DNA from: Paenibacillus sp. yr247
GTDB lineage: Bacteria; Bacillota; Bacilli; Paenibacillales; NBRC-103111
DNA: 64,000 nt
Assembly (NCBI RefSeq): GCF_900103825.1
Contig: NZ_FNIF01000020.1
Span: forward strand, 1 to 64,000
Reading direction: 5' to 3'
The notes beneath the pieces were generated by a model. It had not been told where the DNA came from and ran no database searches. It was given only the letters and a program-made list of their open reading frames with translations. Below, piece by piece: positions 17,185 to 25,790 of the stretch. The translations under genes and the position numbers were made by a program. How positions within the stretch are numbered: the stretch's first letter is position 1; each line of letters opens with the position of its first letter.

Positions 17185-18135
17185 ATGCATAGCGACAATG
17201 TTAAAATTTTTTCCGGATCTTCGAATCCGAAGCTTGCGGAACGTATTTGTAAAGAGCTTGGCCAGCCGCTTGGACAAATCAAACTATCCCGTTTCAAAAG
17301 CGGAGAAATCTACTGTCTCTACGAAGAAACGATTCGTAACTGTGACGTATTCCTGGTACAAACATTCTCCCATCCAATTAATGAGCATATGATGGAACTC
17401 TTGGTCATGATGGATGCGGCAAAAAGAGCTTCTGCAAAAACGATCAACCTTGTCATTCCTTACTATGGTTACTCCCGTCAAGAACGTAAAGCTGCTCCGC
17501 GTGAGCCGATTTCTGCTAAATTAGTAGCTGACTTGTTCAGTGCAGCAGGTGCAGCTCGTGTTGTCACGATTGACTTGCATGCGCCAGCGATTCAAGGCTT
17601 CTTCAATATTCCGGTGGATCACCTGACGGCTCTTGATGTCATTAGTGATTGCATCAAAAAGAAAAACTTGCTGGACCCGATCATCGTATCTCCGGATGCA
17701 GGCCGCGCGACAACGGCTGAGAAAATGGCAAACATCCTTGATGCGCCATTTGCGATGATGATCAAGAAGCGCCCAGCTCACAATGAATCCGTGATTACTC
17801 ACGTTATTGGTGATGTTGCAGGCCGCACGCCGATTATTATCGAGGATCTCATCGATACGGGTACGACAATTGTGAACGTTGTTGAAGGTCTCAAAGAAAG
17901 AGGAGCCCACGACGTCTATATTTGCGCAACGCACCCTGTGTTCTCCGGCCCTGCCCTGCAGAGACTGGATCACCCGAACATCAAAGAAGTCATCATCACG
18001 GATTCCATCGCGATTCCAGATGATCATTCGGGTAAATTCAACGTGCTATCTGTAGCTCCGTTGTTATCTGACGCCATTCGCATTATCAACGACGGTGGTT
18101 CCCTATCCTCCCTCTTCAAATACGGCGGCGTTTAA
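17185..18135 (+). CDS. prs: Ribose-phosphate pyrophosphokinase
   Basis: A 316-residue class I PRPP synthetase that makes PRPP from ribose 5-phosphate and ATP, the substrate of HisG. The PRPP-binding loop IIIEDLIDTGTTI, the segment VTIDLHAPAIQGFF, the flexible loop VSPDAGRATTAEK and the N-terminal SGSSNPKLAERI are all present. Paenibacilli commonly have another copy near glmU, so this may be a second gene. Its place right after the his genes suggests a precursor-supply role, but it has its own possible -10. Confidence 0.92.
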   Translation: MHSDNVKIFSGSSNPKLAERICKELGQPLGQIKLSRFKSGEIYCLYEETIRNCDVFLVQTFSHPINEHMMELLVMMDAAKRASAKTINLVIPYYGYSRQERKAAPREPISAKLVADLFSAAGAARVVTIDLHAPAIQGFFNIPVDHLTALDVISDCIKKKNLLDPIIVSPDAGRATTAEKMANILDAPFAMMIKKRPAHNESVITHVIGDVAGRTPIIIEDLIDTGTTIVNVVEGLKERGAHDVYICATHPVFSGPALQRLDHPNIKEVIITDSIAIPDDHSGKFNVLSVAPLLSDAIRIINDGGSLSSLFKYGGV

Positions 18136-18228
18136 GCGGAAGTTTGAAAAGGCGACTTTGAAAACCTCGATTGAACTAGGATCAAGAGCGCACATATCAA
18201 GACCAGATCTTACCTTCGGATAATGTTT

Positions 18229-18256
18229 TTGGCTTCCAAGCGATCTATGGTATAAT
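18229..18256 (+). promoter_or_regulatory. SigA promoter of the TPR gene
   Basis: TTGGCT (18229-18234), 16-bp spacer, TATAAT (18251-18256) with extended TGG. The start codon follows 39 bases later. Confidence 0.7.
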
Positions 18257-18294
18257 TTGAGGAGTGTCATTCAAATTGCCGGAGGTGTCTTGCT

Positions 18295-20031
18295 ATGGAA
18301 AAGATTAAGCGTGTATCCGAAGCGCCAAAGCCTAAAGTTATTTCAATTAACATGGATGCCGCATTCTTTTTCGAGAGAGCGGTTCAATCTTTGGATCGGT
18401 TTCATTATGATAAGGCATTGAAATATTTCCGGCGAGCTGCAGAATATGAACAGGATAACCCTGTGAATCACTGCAATCTCGCGGGAGTTCTCTCCGAAAT
18501 GGGCAATTACGACGAGTCGAACCAAATTTTGCAGCATATCCTTGATACCATCGATCCCGAGATGACGGAATGTCATTTTTATATGGCAAACAACTATGCC
18601 AACATGGAAAACTTTGAGCTGGCAGAACAAGCATTGGTTCGGTATTTGGAGAATGACTCTGCCGGTCAATTCATGGATGAATCCGAAGAAATGATGGAAA
18701 TGCTAAGCTATGAGCTTGAACGTCCCGCCCCTCTCACTAGCATTAAGAGTCGAGAAGGGCTCTTCGAGCATGATAAAGCCCGTGCCCTCCTCGAAGAGGG
18801 GAAATTTGCTGAAGCTGTGAGACAGCTAGAGAAATTGGTGAAGAATCAGCCCGATTTCACAGCGGCACGTAATAACTTGGCCCTTGCTTATTATTATATG
18901 GGTCAATTTGAAAAGGCGATGGAAACGATTCGCGCGGTGCTCGAAATTGATGCCGGGAATCTGCATGCACTTTGTAATATGGCCATTTTCCACCAGCATT
19001 TTGGTAATAAGGAAGAGTTGGCTGAGTTGACATCCCTCCTGTGCAAGACGTTCCCGTTTCAGCAAGATCATGTGTTCAAGCTTGCCACTACCATGGGGAT
19101 CCTTTCTGAACACGAGAAGGCGTACTACTTATTTAAGCGTCTGCTTAAAGCAGGGGACGGTGCGTCTGACCCTTGCCTTTATCATTATGCGGCTGTAGCT
19201 GCCAGCCACATCGGTCGATTTGCCGAAGCATTTCGATATTGGAAGCAAGTGGAGAAGCTTGATCCCGGCGCCGAAATCTCCAAGTTTTACTTGGAGCAGC
19301 TGCGCTCACGCGAGAAGGCGGAGGGGCCTCTATCGTGGAGTTATCATTACCATTTGCCCTTTGAAGAGCAGTTTCGGGTGCTGGAGAAATCCACGCAAGG
19401 GATACCAGACCAATTGAAGAAAGATCCGCTTGTGCGATCATCCTTCTTCTGGGCTTTGCGCCATGGCGATATCGAGACGAAGCTGCAGGTCATCCAAGCA
19501 TTCGGCTTGATAGCCGACAATGAAGTGAGAGATGCTTTGCAGGATTTCATTCTGGATCGTCAAGAGGATGACTATTTGAAGAAAGTTGCGATTTTCGTGC
19601 TTCGCAGCATGGGGATCCGCGAGTCTCTTCCCGCCTATCTCGAGAATGAGGAGATTATGGTGGAGGCTTCACCTTACTCGCCGCATTTGCCTGTATGGAA
19701 TGTCAAATGGCAGAGCGTGATGGAAACGGCACTCTCCCATATGCACAAGCGTTACGATATGGTTCAACAGTATGATTTGGAAATTCTATGGGTTGAATTT
19801 CTGACGAAGATATACCCGACCGTACCTAAGATTCATAAATCTGAGGGCTGGGCTGCTGCGTTAGAATATTTGATCGCTAAGATGCATCGCCGGGCGATTT
19901 CCTACCAGGAAGTCTCTACGCGCTATGGTGTAACCGTCTCAACCGTAAGTCGGAATGTGAAACTGATTGATGATACATGCGGTTTGCGTGAAAAAATGGA
20001 AGCTATTTTCAACAAATTTACGAGCATTTGA
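18295..20031 (+). CDS. TPR-repeat protein with C-terminal HTH-like segment (YvcD-like)
   Basis: A 578-residue cytoplasmic protein. Tetratricopeptide repeats are visible around residues 20-130 and 160-330 (for example ALKYFRRAAEYEQDNPVNH and AVRQLEKLVKNQPDFTAARN). The last 45 residues, starting near ISYQEVSTRYGVTVSTVSR, look like a helix-turn-helix resembling those of replication or partition proteins, though a DNA-binding role is unproven. The position between his genes and trxB matches yvcD of Bacillus. Good promoter and ribosome site (GGAGGTG). Function is unknown; a scaffold or sensor role is a guess from the repeats. Confidence 0.75.
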   Translation: MEKIKRVSEAPKPKVISINMDAAFFFERAVQSLDRFHYDKALKYFRRAAEYEQDNPVNHCNLAGVLSEMGNYDESNQILQHILDTIDPEMTECHFYMANNYANMENFELAEQALVRYLENDSAGQFMDESEEMMEMLSYELERPAPLTSIKSREGLFEHDKARALLEEGKFAEAVRQLEKLVKNQPDFTAARNNLALAYYYMGQFEKAMETIRAVLEIDAGNLHALCNMAIFHQHFGNKEELAELTSLLCKTFPFQQDHVFKLATTMGILSEHEKAYYLFKRLLKAGDGASDPCLYHYAAVAASHIGRFAEAFRYWKQVEKLDPGAEISKFYLEQLRSREKAEGPLSWSYHYHLPFEEQFRVLEKSTQGIPDQLKKDPLVRSSFFWALRHGDIETKLQVIQAFGLIADNEVRDALQDFILDRQEDDYLKKVAIFVLRSMGIRESLPAYLENEEIMVEASPYSPHLPVWNVKWQSVMETALSHMHKRYDMVQQYDLEILWVEFLTKIYPTVPKIHKSEGWAAALEYLIAKMHRRAISYQEVSTRYGVTVSTVSRNVKLIDDTCGLREKMEAIFNKFTSI

Positions 20032-20169
20032 TAGCTGGGCCATTGCTTCGTCAAAAACCTGGCTTTCATCCATAAATTAAGCGGCAGTCTGACTGCTCGC
20101 AGAGAAACAATAGAGGCATTCGATGATCGTTTGTTAAGACAAACTCAGACGATGCTGACAAAAAAGATA

Positions 20170-20186
20170 GCTTTCCTAAGGAAAGC
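20170..20186 (+). promoter_or_regulatory. Inverted repeat just upstream of trxB ribosome site
   Basis: GCTTTCCT and AGGAAAGC form perfect 8-base arms around one base, four bases before the AGGAGGG ribosome site of trxB. It could be an operator or a hairpin affecting initiation; its role is unknown. Confidence 0.4.
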
Positions 20187-20204
20187 ACCTAGGAGGGAAA
20201 CCAT

Positions 20205-21152
20205 ATGTACAAATCAGTCGTCGTAGGAACAGGTCCATCCGGTCTAACAGCAGCCATTTATTTAGCGCGTGCCAACCTTAGCCCGCTCGTTATCGAGGGG
20301 CCAGAGCCAGGCGGTCAGTTGACCACAACAACCGAAGTAGAGAATTTTCCAGGCTTCCCTGAAGGGATCATGGGACCTGAATTAATGGAAAATATGCGCA
20401 AGCAAGCAGAGCGCTTTGGCGCCGAATTCAAAACCGGCTGGGTCAATTCTGTTGAGCTGACGAAGCGTCCGTTTAAACTGCACGTTGAAGGTCTTGGCGA
20501 GATCGAGACAGAAACATTGATTATCTCCACAGGTGCTTCCGCTAGATTGCTCGGTATTACCAATGAGAAAGAAAGCATCGGACGCGGCGTAAGCACTTGC
20601 GCAACGTGTGACGGTTTCTTCTTCCGCGGCAAAAAGATTATTGTCGTTGGGGGTGGTGACTCCGCGATGGAAGAGGCGAACTTCCTTACTCGATTTGCTT
20701 CGGAGGTTCGATTAGTACACCGTCGCGACGAGCTTCGCGCCTCCAAAATTATGCAGGATCGTGCTCGCGGTAACGAAAAAGTGAAATGGTCACTGAATAA
20801 TACGCCGCTTGAAGTTTTATCTGGCGAAAAAGGTGTAACGGGTCTGAAAGTGAAAAATAACGTGACCGGTGAAGATGAAATCATCGAAACGGATGGTATC
20901 TTTGTAGCGATCGGTCATACACCGAATACGAAGTTCCTGGGTGGACAAATCGAAACCGATGACCATGGCTACATTATTGTGAAGCCAGGCACAACAGAGA
21001 CGAATATCCCGGGCGTATTTGCTTGTGGTGACGTGCAAGATTCGAAGTATCGCCAAGCGATTACTGCAGCAGGAAGTGGATGTGCGGCTGCCCTGGAAGC
21101 TGAAAAGTTCCTGGAAAACAACATGGTACACGACTGGAGCAAGTCGCTGTAA
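20205..21152 (+). CDS. trxB: Thioredoxin reductase (first copy)
   Basis: A 315-residue low-Mr flavoenzyme that reduces thioredoxin with NADPH. FAD motif GTGPSGLTAA at the N-terminus, redox pair CATC at residues 132-135, NADPH motif VVGGGDSAMEEA, and the FAD-closing GVFACGDVQD near the end. Position between the TPR gene and the rapZ region matches trxB of Bacillus, so this is probably the housekeeping copy. A paralogue with very similar sequence sits at 60199. A terminator follows. Confidence 0.95.
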   Translation: MYKSVVVGTGPSGLTAAIYLARANLSPLVIEGPEPGGQLTTTTEVENFPGFPEGIMGPELMENMRKQAERFGAEFKTGWVNSVELTKRPFKLHVEGLGEIETETLIISTGASARLLGITNEKESIGRGVSTCATCDGFFFRGKKIIVVGGGDSAMEEANFLTRFASEVRLVHRRDELRASKIMQDRARGNEKVKWSLNNTPLEVLSGEKGVTGLKVKNNVTGEDEIIETDGIFVAIGHTPNTKFLGGQIETDDHGYIIVKPGTTETNIPGVFACGDVQDSKYRQAITAAGSGCAAALEAEKFLENNMVHDWSKSL

Positions 21153-21171
21153 GAGGTCTGAAGTCATTTAT

Positions 21172-21204
21172 AAACGTGGAGGGCTAATCTCTCCACGTTT
21201 TCTC
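21172..21204 (+). terminator. Terminator after trxB
   Basis: AAACGTGGAG and CTCCACGTTT form a 10-bp stem around a 9-nt loop, followed by a T-rich stretch. Confidence 0.8.
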
Positions 21205-21229
21205 ATTTCTTTGGGGAGTTAGTTGAATC

Positions 21230-21258
21230 TTGACCTGTTTACAGGCTTGACTTATAGT
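21230..21258 (+). promoter_or_regulatory. SigA promoter of glcK-rapZ-yvcK-whiA
   Basis: TTGACC (21230-21235) and TATAGT (21253-21258) with 17-bp spacing, placed right after the trxB terminator and 56 bases before the glcK start. Confidence 0.7.
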
Positions 21259-21313
21259 TGAAACAGGAGCATATGCCCGAAAATCTAAGAATTATTCATG
21301 AGGTGACCTTGCA

Positions 21314-22261
21314 ATGTCAAATCAAATTTATATCGGTGTAGATTTAGGCGGTACCAACATTAAAGTCGGCATTTGCGACGAGCAGGGAAAATTGCTGCAT
21401 ACGTTTGAAGGTCCTACAGGTGCGGAGAATGGCGCTGATTTCGTACTGGAGCGAATTGCACAGTACGTACGCCAAATTGTCGAAGATTCTTCGTTTGAGT
21501 GGGAGCAAGTAGCTGGTATAGGTGCAGGTCTAGCTGGATTTATGGATATTCCGGAAGGCTTCGTCAAATTCTCTCCCAATTTGCAATGGCGCAATGTCCC
21601 TGCGAAGAAAACGTTAGAGACTCTTCTCGGTAAAACGGTTAAGATCGACAACGATGCGAATGTTGCTGCTTTAGGCGAAGCTTGGGCTGGTGCCGGAGCA
21701 GGTATTCCGAATGTTGTTTGTTACACACTTGGTACAGGTGTAGGCGGCGGTATTATTATTAATAGTAAAATTTATCAAGGCTCTGCTGGTATGGCTGGAG
21801 AACTTGGTCATATGTCCGTTGTTCCTGACATTGAGGCGATTCAGTGTGGATGTGGGCAAATGGGCTGTCTGGAAACGGTCTCTTCCGCGACAGGTATTGT
21901 TCGTATGGCGAATGAAGCTGTTGAACGCGGCGAGCGAACGTCTTTGGCGCTTCACGAGAAGATTGAAGCGAAGCATGTATTCGATGCAGCGAAGAGCGGA
22001 GATGAAGTTTCCCTGCGCATCGTAAACCGTGCTGCATATTATATTGGACGATCAATGGCAGCGATGGCTGTTATTATTAACCCGAAACGATTTATCATCG
22101 GTGGTGGTGTTTCTAAAGCGGGGGAAATCTTATTTCAACCAATCCGTGAAACCTTTAAGAAATACACACCAGAGACAGCCGCAGAAGGTGTTGAGATTGT
22201 TGCTGCGACACTCGGTAATGATGCTGGCGTCGTTGGCGCTGCTGGATTGAATTTGCGATAG
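21314..22261 (+). CDS. glcK: ROK-family glucokinase
   Basis: A 315-residue ROK-family sugar kinase that phosphorylates glucose with ATP. The ATP motif GVDLGGTNIKVGI opens the protein, the catalytic DNDANVAALGEAWAGAG and the zinc-binding CGCGQMGCLETVSS are present. No N-terminal HTH, so it is a kinase and not a ROK repressor. It heads a transcript that probably includes rapZ, yvcK and whiA, a link between glucose entry and the YvcK central-carbon factor. Confidence 0.92.
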   Translation: MSNQIYIGVDLGGTNIKVGICDEQGKLLHTFEGPTGAENGADFVLERIAQYVRQIVEDSSFEWEQVAGIGAGLAGFMDIPEGFVKFSPNLQWRNVPAKKTLETLLGKTVKIDNDANVAALGEAWAGAGAGIPNVVCYTLGTGVGGGIIINSKIYQGSAGMAGELGHMSVVPDIEAIQCGCGQMGCLETVSSATGIVRMANEAVERGERTSLALHEKIEAKHVFDAAKSGDEVSLRIVNRAAYYIGRSMAAMAVIINPKRFIIGGGVSKAGEILFQPIRETFKKYTPETAAEGVEIVAATLGNDAGVVGAAGLNLR

Positions 22262-22336
22262 ACGCAGAAGATCAGGTTCGTATGGTTAGCGATTCTGAGT
22301 TGGCCTGCGAGAGCACTCCAAAGGAAGGTGTCATTC

Positions 22337-23224
22337 ATGGAAGAAAATCACCCTTTAGCGAAACTAGTCATAATAACAGGAATGTCGGGAGCTGGAAAGA
22401 CGATTGCCGTACAGAGTCTCGAGGATCTTGGATTCTTCTGCGTCGACAATTTGCCGCCTGTGCTCATTCCTAAATTTGCTGAATTGATCGAGCAGTCGAT
22501 GGGGAAAATCGGCAAAGTCGCACTGGTGATTGATTTGCGGGGGCGTGAATTTTTCACTGCACTTCAGGAGTCGCTTCGTTATATTCAAGAGAATTACACG
22601 CTTAGTTATGAAATTCTATTCCTAGACGCTACCGATGCGACGCTAGTTCAGCGTTACAAAGAAAGCCGCCGCCGTCACCCGCTTGCTCCCAATGGAGCGC
22701 CGCTTGAAGGTATAGGCCTGGAGCGTAAGCTGTTGGAAGAGCTGAAAGGCCTAGCCACACAGGTTATCGACACAAGTATACTAAAGCCGGTGCAGCTCAA
22801 AGAAAGAATTATTTCTCGGTTTACCAATTTGGAAACAAACCGCATATCTATAAATGTAATCTCTTTCGGATTTAAGTATGGTATCCCTATTGATGCCGAT
22901 TTAATCTTCGATGTTCGCTTCCTGCCGAATCCACACTATGTAGAACAGCTACGCCCGCAGACAGGCCAAGACCCCGATGTGTATGACTACGTGATGAAGT
23001 GGACAGAGACTCAAGAATTCCTGAATAAACTGCTTGATATGCTGAATTTCTTGATGCCTCAATATAAGAAAGAAGGTAAGAGTCAAGTTGTTGTTGGAAT
23101 TGGCTGCACAGGAGGTAAGCACCGATCCGTCGCCATTACCGAATACCTCGGTAAAGTGATGGGGAATAGTGAAACGGAAACCGTGCGTTTGAGTCATCGC
23201 GATGCCGAGCGGGACCGCGTCTAA
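22337..23224 (+). CDS. rapZ: RNase adapter / nucleotide-binding protein RapZ (YvcJ)
   Basis: A 295-residue P-loop protein. Walker A GMSGAGKT is at residues 15-22 and the conserved C-terminal domain includes [14 protein letters not shown] and [14 protein letters not shown]. In E. coli RapZ controls GlmS through small RNAs; the Bacillus orthologue YvcJ hydrolyses GTP and affects competence. The ATG at 22337 has AAGGAAGG eight bases before it and gives standard length. It forms the conserved set rapZ-yvcK-whiA-HPr. Confidence 0.95.
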   Translation: MEENHPLAKLVIITGMSGAGKTIAVQSLEDLGFFCVDNLPPVLIPKFAELIEQSMGKIGKVALVIDLRGREFFTALQESLRYIQENYTLSYEILFLDATDATLVQRYKESRRRHPLAPNGAPLEGIGLERKLLEELKGLATQVIDTSILKPVQLKERIISRFTNLETNRISINVISFGFKYGIPIDADLIFDVRFLPNPHYVEQLRPQTGQDPDVYDYVMKWTETQEFLNKLLDMLNFLMPQYKKEGKSQVVVGIGCTGGKHRSVAITEYLGKVMGNSETETVRLSHRDAERDRV

Positions 23225-23255
23225 GCGGTCTTACGATTAAGAGGGTGAAAGAAGT

Positions 23256-24239
23256 ATGGAACATGGTAAATCACAACAAACTCCCAGAATAGTCGTTATC
23301 GGTGGTGGAACAGGTCTTTCGGTTATGCTTAGAGGTTTGAAGGAAAAGCCGGTTGATATTACAGCAATTGTGACGGTAGCGGATGATGGAGGAAGCTCCG
23401 GTATTCTTCGGAATGAAATGCAGATGCCTCCTCCGGGTGACATTCGCAGCGTACTGACAGCATTAGCAGATGTCGAACCTTTGCTGGAGCTAATTTTACA
23501 GTATCGATTTCAAGTGGGGACAGGTTTAGCTGGACACAGTCTGGGAAATCTAATATTAGCGGCGCTTACAGATATAACAGGTGATTTTGTCACGGCGGTT
23601 CAAGAGATGAATCGGGTATTCGCTGTCCGTGGCCGAGTGCTGCCGGCATCGAATCAGGCCATCGTGTTGAAAGCGATTATGGAAGATGGTACCTTAGTCA
23701 TAGGCGAGTCCAAGATTCCGAAGGCGGATGGACGAATCAAGCGCGTATTCCTCGAACCCGCTAATGTGACACCGCTTGCTGAAGCGATTCAAGCTATACG
23801 CGAAGCAGACGCTATCCTTTGCGGGCCTGGTAGTTTATATACCAGCCTGCTGCCAAATTTACTTGTTCCCGGAATCGCAGAAGAGATTGTGAAATCGAAA
23901 GCTGTAAAGCTATTCATTTGCAATGTGATGACACAGCCTGGGGAAACCGACGACTATTCGGTCAGTGATCACCTCGATGCGATTCATGATCACCTTAAAC
24001 AACATTTGTTTGACTATGTGATCGTGAATAACGGGGAAATACCTCCGCAAGTTCAGGCGAAATATGCGGAAAAGGGTTCGAAAGCGGTTCATTTGGACTT
24101 GGATGAAGTCACGAAGCGAGGGTACCGGGTTATTGCAGATCGGCTCGTACTATTTCGCACCTACCTTCGTCATGATGCAGAGAAATTGAGTGACCATATT
24201 TATCAGCTCGTCGAAAGCTGTATGTTAAGGAAGAAGTGA
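23256..24239 (+). CDS. yvcK: Gluconeogenesis factor YvcK
   Basis: A 327-residue protein of the CofD/YvcK family that binds UDP-sugars in Bacillus and is needed for growth on gluconeogenic substrates and for proper cell shape. N-terminal [16 protein letters not shown] and [14 protein letters not shown], then MPPPGDIR and [13 protein letters not shown] are family hallmarks. Its stop region lies just before whiA, separated by five bases from the chosen whiA ATG. The CofD transferase activity is not expected here. Confidence 0.94.
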   Translation: MEHGKSQQTPRIVVIGGGTGLSVMLRGLKEKPVDITAIVTVADDGGSSGILRNEMQMPPPGDIRSVLTALADVEPLLELILQYRFQVGTGLAGHSLGNLILAALTDITGDFVTAVQEMNRVFAVRGRVLPASNQAIVLKAIMEDGTLVIGESKIPKADGRIKRVFLEPANVTPLAEAIQAIREADAILCGPGSLYTSLLPNLLVPGIAEEIVKSKAVKLFICNVMTQPGETDDYSVSDHLDAIHDHLKQHLFDYVIVNNGEIPPQVQAKYAEKGSKAVHLDLDEVTKRGYRVIADRLVLFRTYLRHDAEKLSDHIYQLVESCMLRKK

Positions 24240-24244
24240 GTCCC

Positions 24245-25177
24245 ATGTCCTTTGCGGCAACCACCAAAAAAGAATTAACCTTAATTACGGAAGCGGAAGC
24301 GTGTTGTGAGAAAGCGGAGCTGTCGGCCTTAATTCGAATGAATGGGTCCGTTCAGTTAACTAATCAACGCGTCGTTCTCGATATTTCCACCGAAAACGCC
24401 GCTATTGCCAGACGTATATATACTCTTATCAAAAAGACGTACAAATTGCACACGGAACTGCTCGTGCGCAAAAAAATGCGTCTGAAGAAGAACAATGTAT
24501 ATATTGTTAGAGTGCCCGGACAGGTACAAGAGCTGCTCAGTGATCTGAAAATTGTTTCCGAAGGGTTCATCTTCACTACGGGAATTAACAAAGAGATTAT
24601 TCGAGGCAACTGCTGCAAGCGTGCCTATCTTCGTGGGGCTTTCATGGCTGGAGGCTCAGTGAATAACCCTGAAGGATCTTCATATCATCTGGAGATTGCC
24701 TCGATCTACGAGGAGCATTGTAAGGCGTTGGCGCAGCTTGCGAACAAATTCGACTTGAATGCCCGTTTCATCGAACGCAAAAAAGGGTTCGTGCTGTACA
24801 TTAAAGAAGGCGAGAAGATTATTGAGTTTCTGAGTATCATTGGCGCACATCAAGCGTTATTGCGCTTTGAGGATGTCAGGATTATGAAGGATATGCGTAA
24901 CTCGGTAAATCGAATTGTCAATTGTGAAACAGCGAACTTAAACAAGACAATTGGTGCAGCGGTAAGACAGATCGAAAATATTCGTCTCCTGCAAAGGGAG
25001 GTCGGACTTGATAGCTTACCTGAGAAGCTTAGAGAGGTCGCCGAAATTAGGCTTCAGCATCCCGATCTAAATCTCAAGGAAGTTGGTGACATGCTCAAGG
25101 GCAGTGTTAGCAAATCCGGCGTCAATCATCGTTTGCGGAAAATTGACGAATTAGCTGAAAAACAGCGGAATTCGTAG
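24245..25177 (+). CDS. whiA: DNA-binding protein WhiA
   Basis: A 310-residue protein with an N-terminal LAGLIDADG-like domain ([14 protein letters not shown] and nearby) lacking nuclease function and a C-terminal helix-turn-helix ([20 protein letters not shown] and following). WhiA affects chromosome segregation, cell division and, in actinomycetes, sporulation. The ATG at 24245 gives the common opening [11 protein letters not shown]; a GTG at 24236 overlapping the yvcK stop is the alternative. Confidence 0.94.
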   Translation: MSFAATTKKELTLITEAEACCEKAELSALIRMNGSVQLTNQRVVLDISTENAAIARRIYTLIKKTYKLHTELLVRKKMRLKKNNVYIVRVPGQVQELLSDLKIVSEGFIFTTGINKEIIRGNCCKRAYLRGAFMAGGSVNNPEGSSYHLEIASIYEEHCKALAQLANKFDLNARFIERKKGFVLYIKEGEKIIEFLSIIGAHQALLRFEDVRIMKDMRNSVNRIVNCETANLNKTIGAAVRQIENIRLLQREVGLDSLPEKLREVAEIRLQHPDLNLKEVGDMLKGSVSKSGVNHRLRKIDELAEKQRNS

Positions 25178-25241
25178 ATAAGAAGCTCTTGTACAGTACA
25201 TGTATAAGTTTTTCTCATTTTTTCTAGTGTACTTCAGGGAA

Positions 25242-25253
25242 AAATGCTATAAT
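25242..25253 (+). promoter_or_regulatory. Extended -10 promoter of HPr gene
   Basis: ATGCTATAAT: perfect TATAAT at 25248-25253 with TGC before it. The -35 is weak. It would give the HPr gene its own transcript with about 65 bases of leader. Confidence 0.5.
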
Positions 25254-25325
25254 GTTAAAACATAAGGTATAGTACTGTTATTAATAGTAATTCATATAAG
25301 CTCCACACTAGGGGGAATTAGTTCC

Positions 25326-25595
25326 ATGTCCAGACGTCCAGTCGTTGTGAAGTTGAGAACAGGACTTCATGCCAGACCTGCGGCATTGTTTGTTCAAGAG
25401 GCGAATAAATTTTCATCCGAGATCTTTGTTGAGAAAGATGAAAAGAAAGTGAATGCTAAAAGCATCATGGGAATTATGAGTCTTGCGATCAGCACAGGGA
25501 CCGAAGTCTTCATCAGTGCAGAAGGTTCGGACGCAGAGCAGGCTGTAAACGCTTTAGTAACGCTAGTCAGCAAGGAAGAATTGGAAAACCAATAA
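25326..25595 (+). CDS. HPr-family phosphocarrier at the crh locus
   Basis: An 89-residue HPr-fold protein. It sits directly after whiA, exactly where Bacillus has crh, whose product lost His15. Here TGLHARPAA puts a histidine at residue 15, and NAKSIMGIM puts the HprK target serine at 46. It therefore could act both in PTS phosphotransfer and as CcpA co-repressor. Whether it is the cell's main HPr or an extra copy cannot be told, since ptsI is not in the window. Own promoter and terminator flank it. ptsH is the alternative name. Confidence 0.9.
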   Translation: MSRRPVVVKLRTGLHARPAALFVQEANKFSSEIFVEKDEKKVNAKSIMGIMSLAISTGTEVFISAEGSDAEQAVNALVTLVSKEELENQ

Positions 25596-25601
25596 TCCTT
25601 C

Positions 25602-25629
25602 AAAAGCTTCCTTTCGAGGAGGCTTTTTT
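25602..25629 (+). terminator. Terminator after HPr gene
   Basis: An 11-bp stem with two G-U-type pairs and a TTCG loop, followed by six Ts. Confidence 0.88.
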
Positions 25630-25790
25630 GCAAGTAGCAGAATGCTAACGCGCTAAGATTAATAAGTGTCAATTCTGTTAACATTTAGGGGAATTAGCAA
25701 CCTTTTTCTCTTGTCGACGTCTAATGAACGTGGTCAATGAAGGAAAGGGCTATTTGCCGTTCCTTACGTCTGTCAAAGGAGCTAGAGGGA

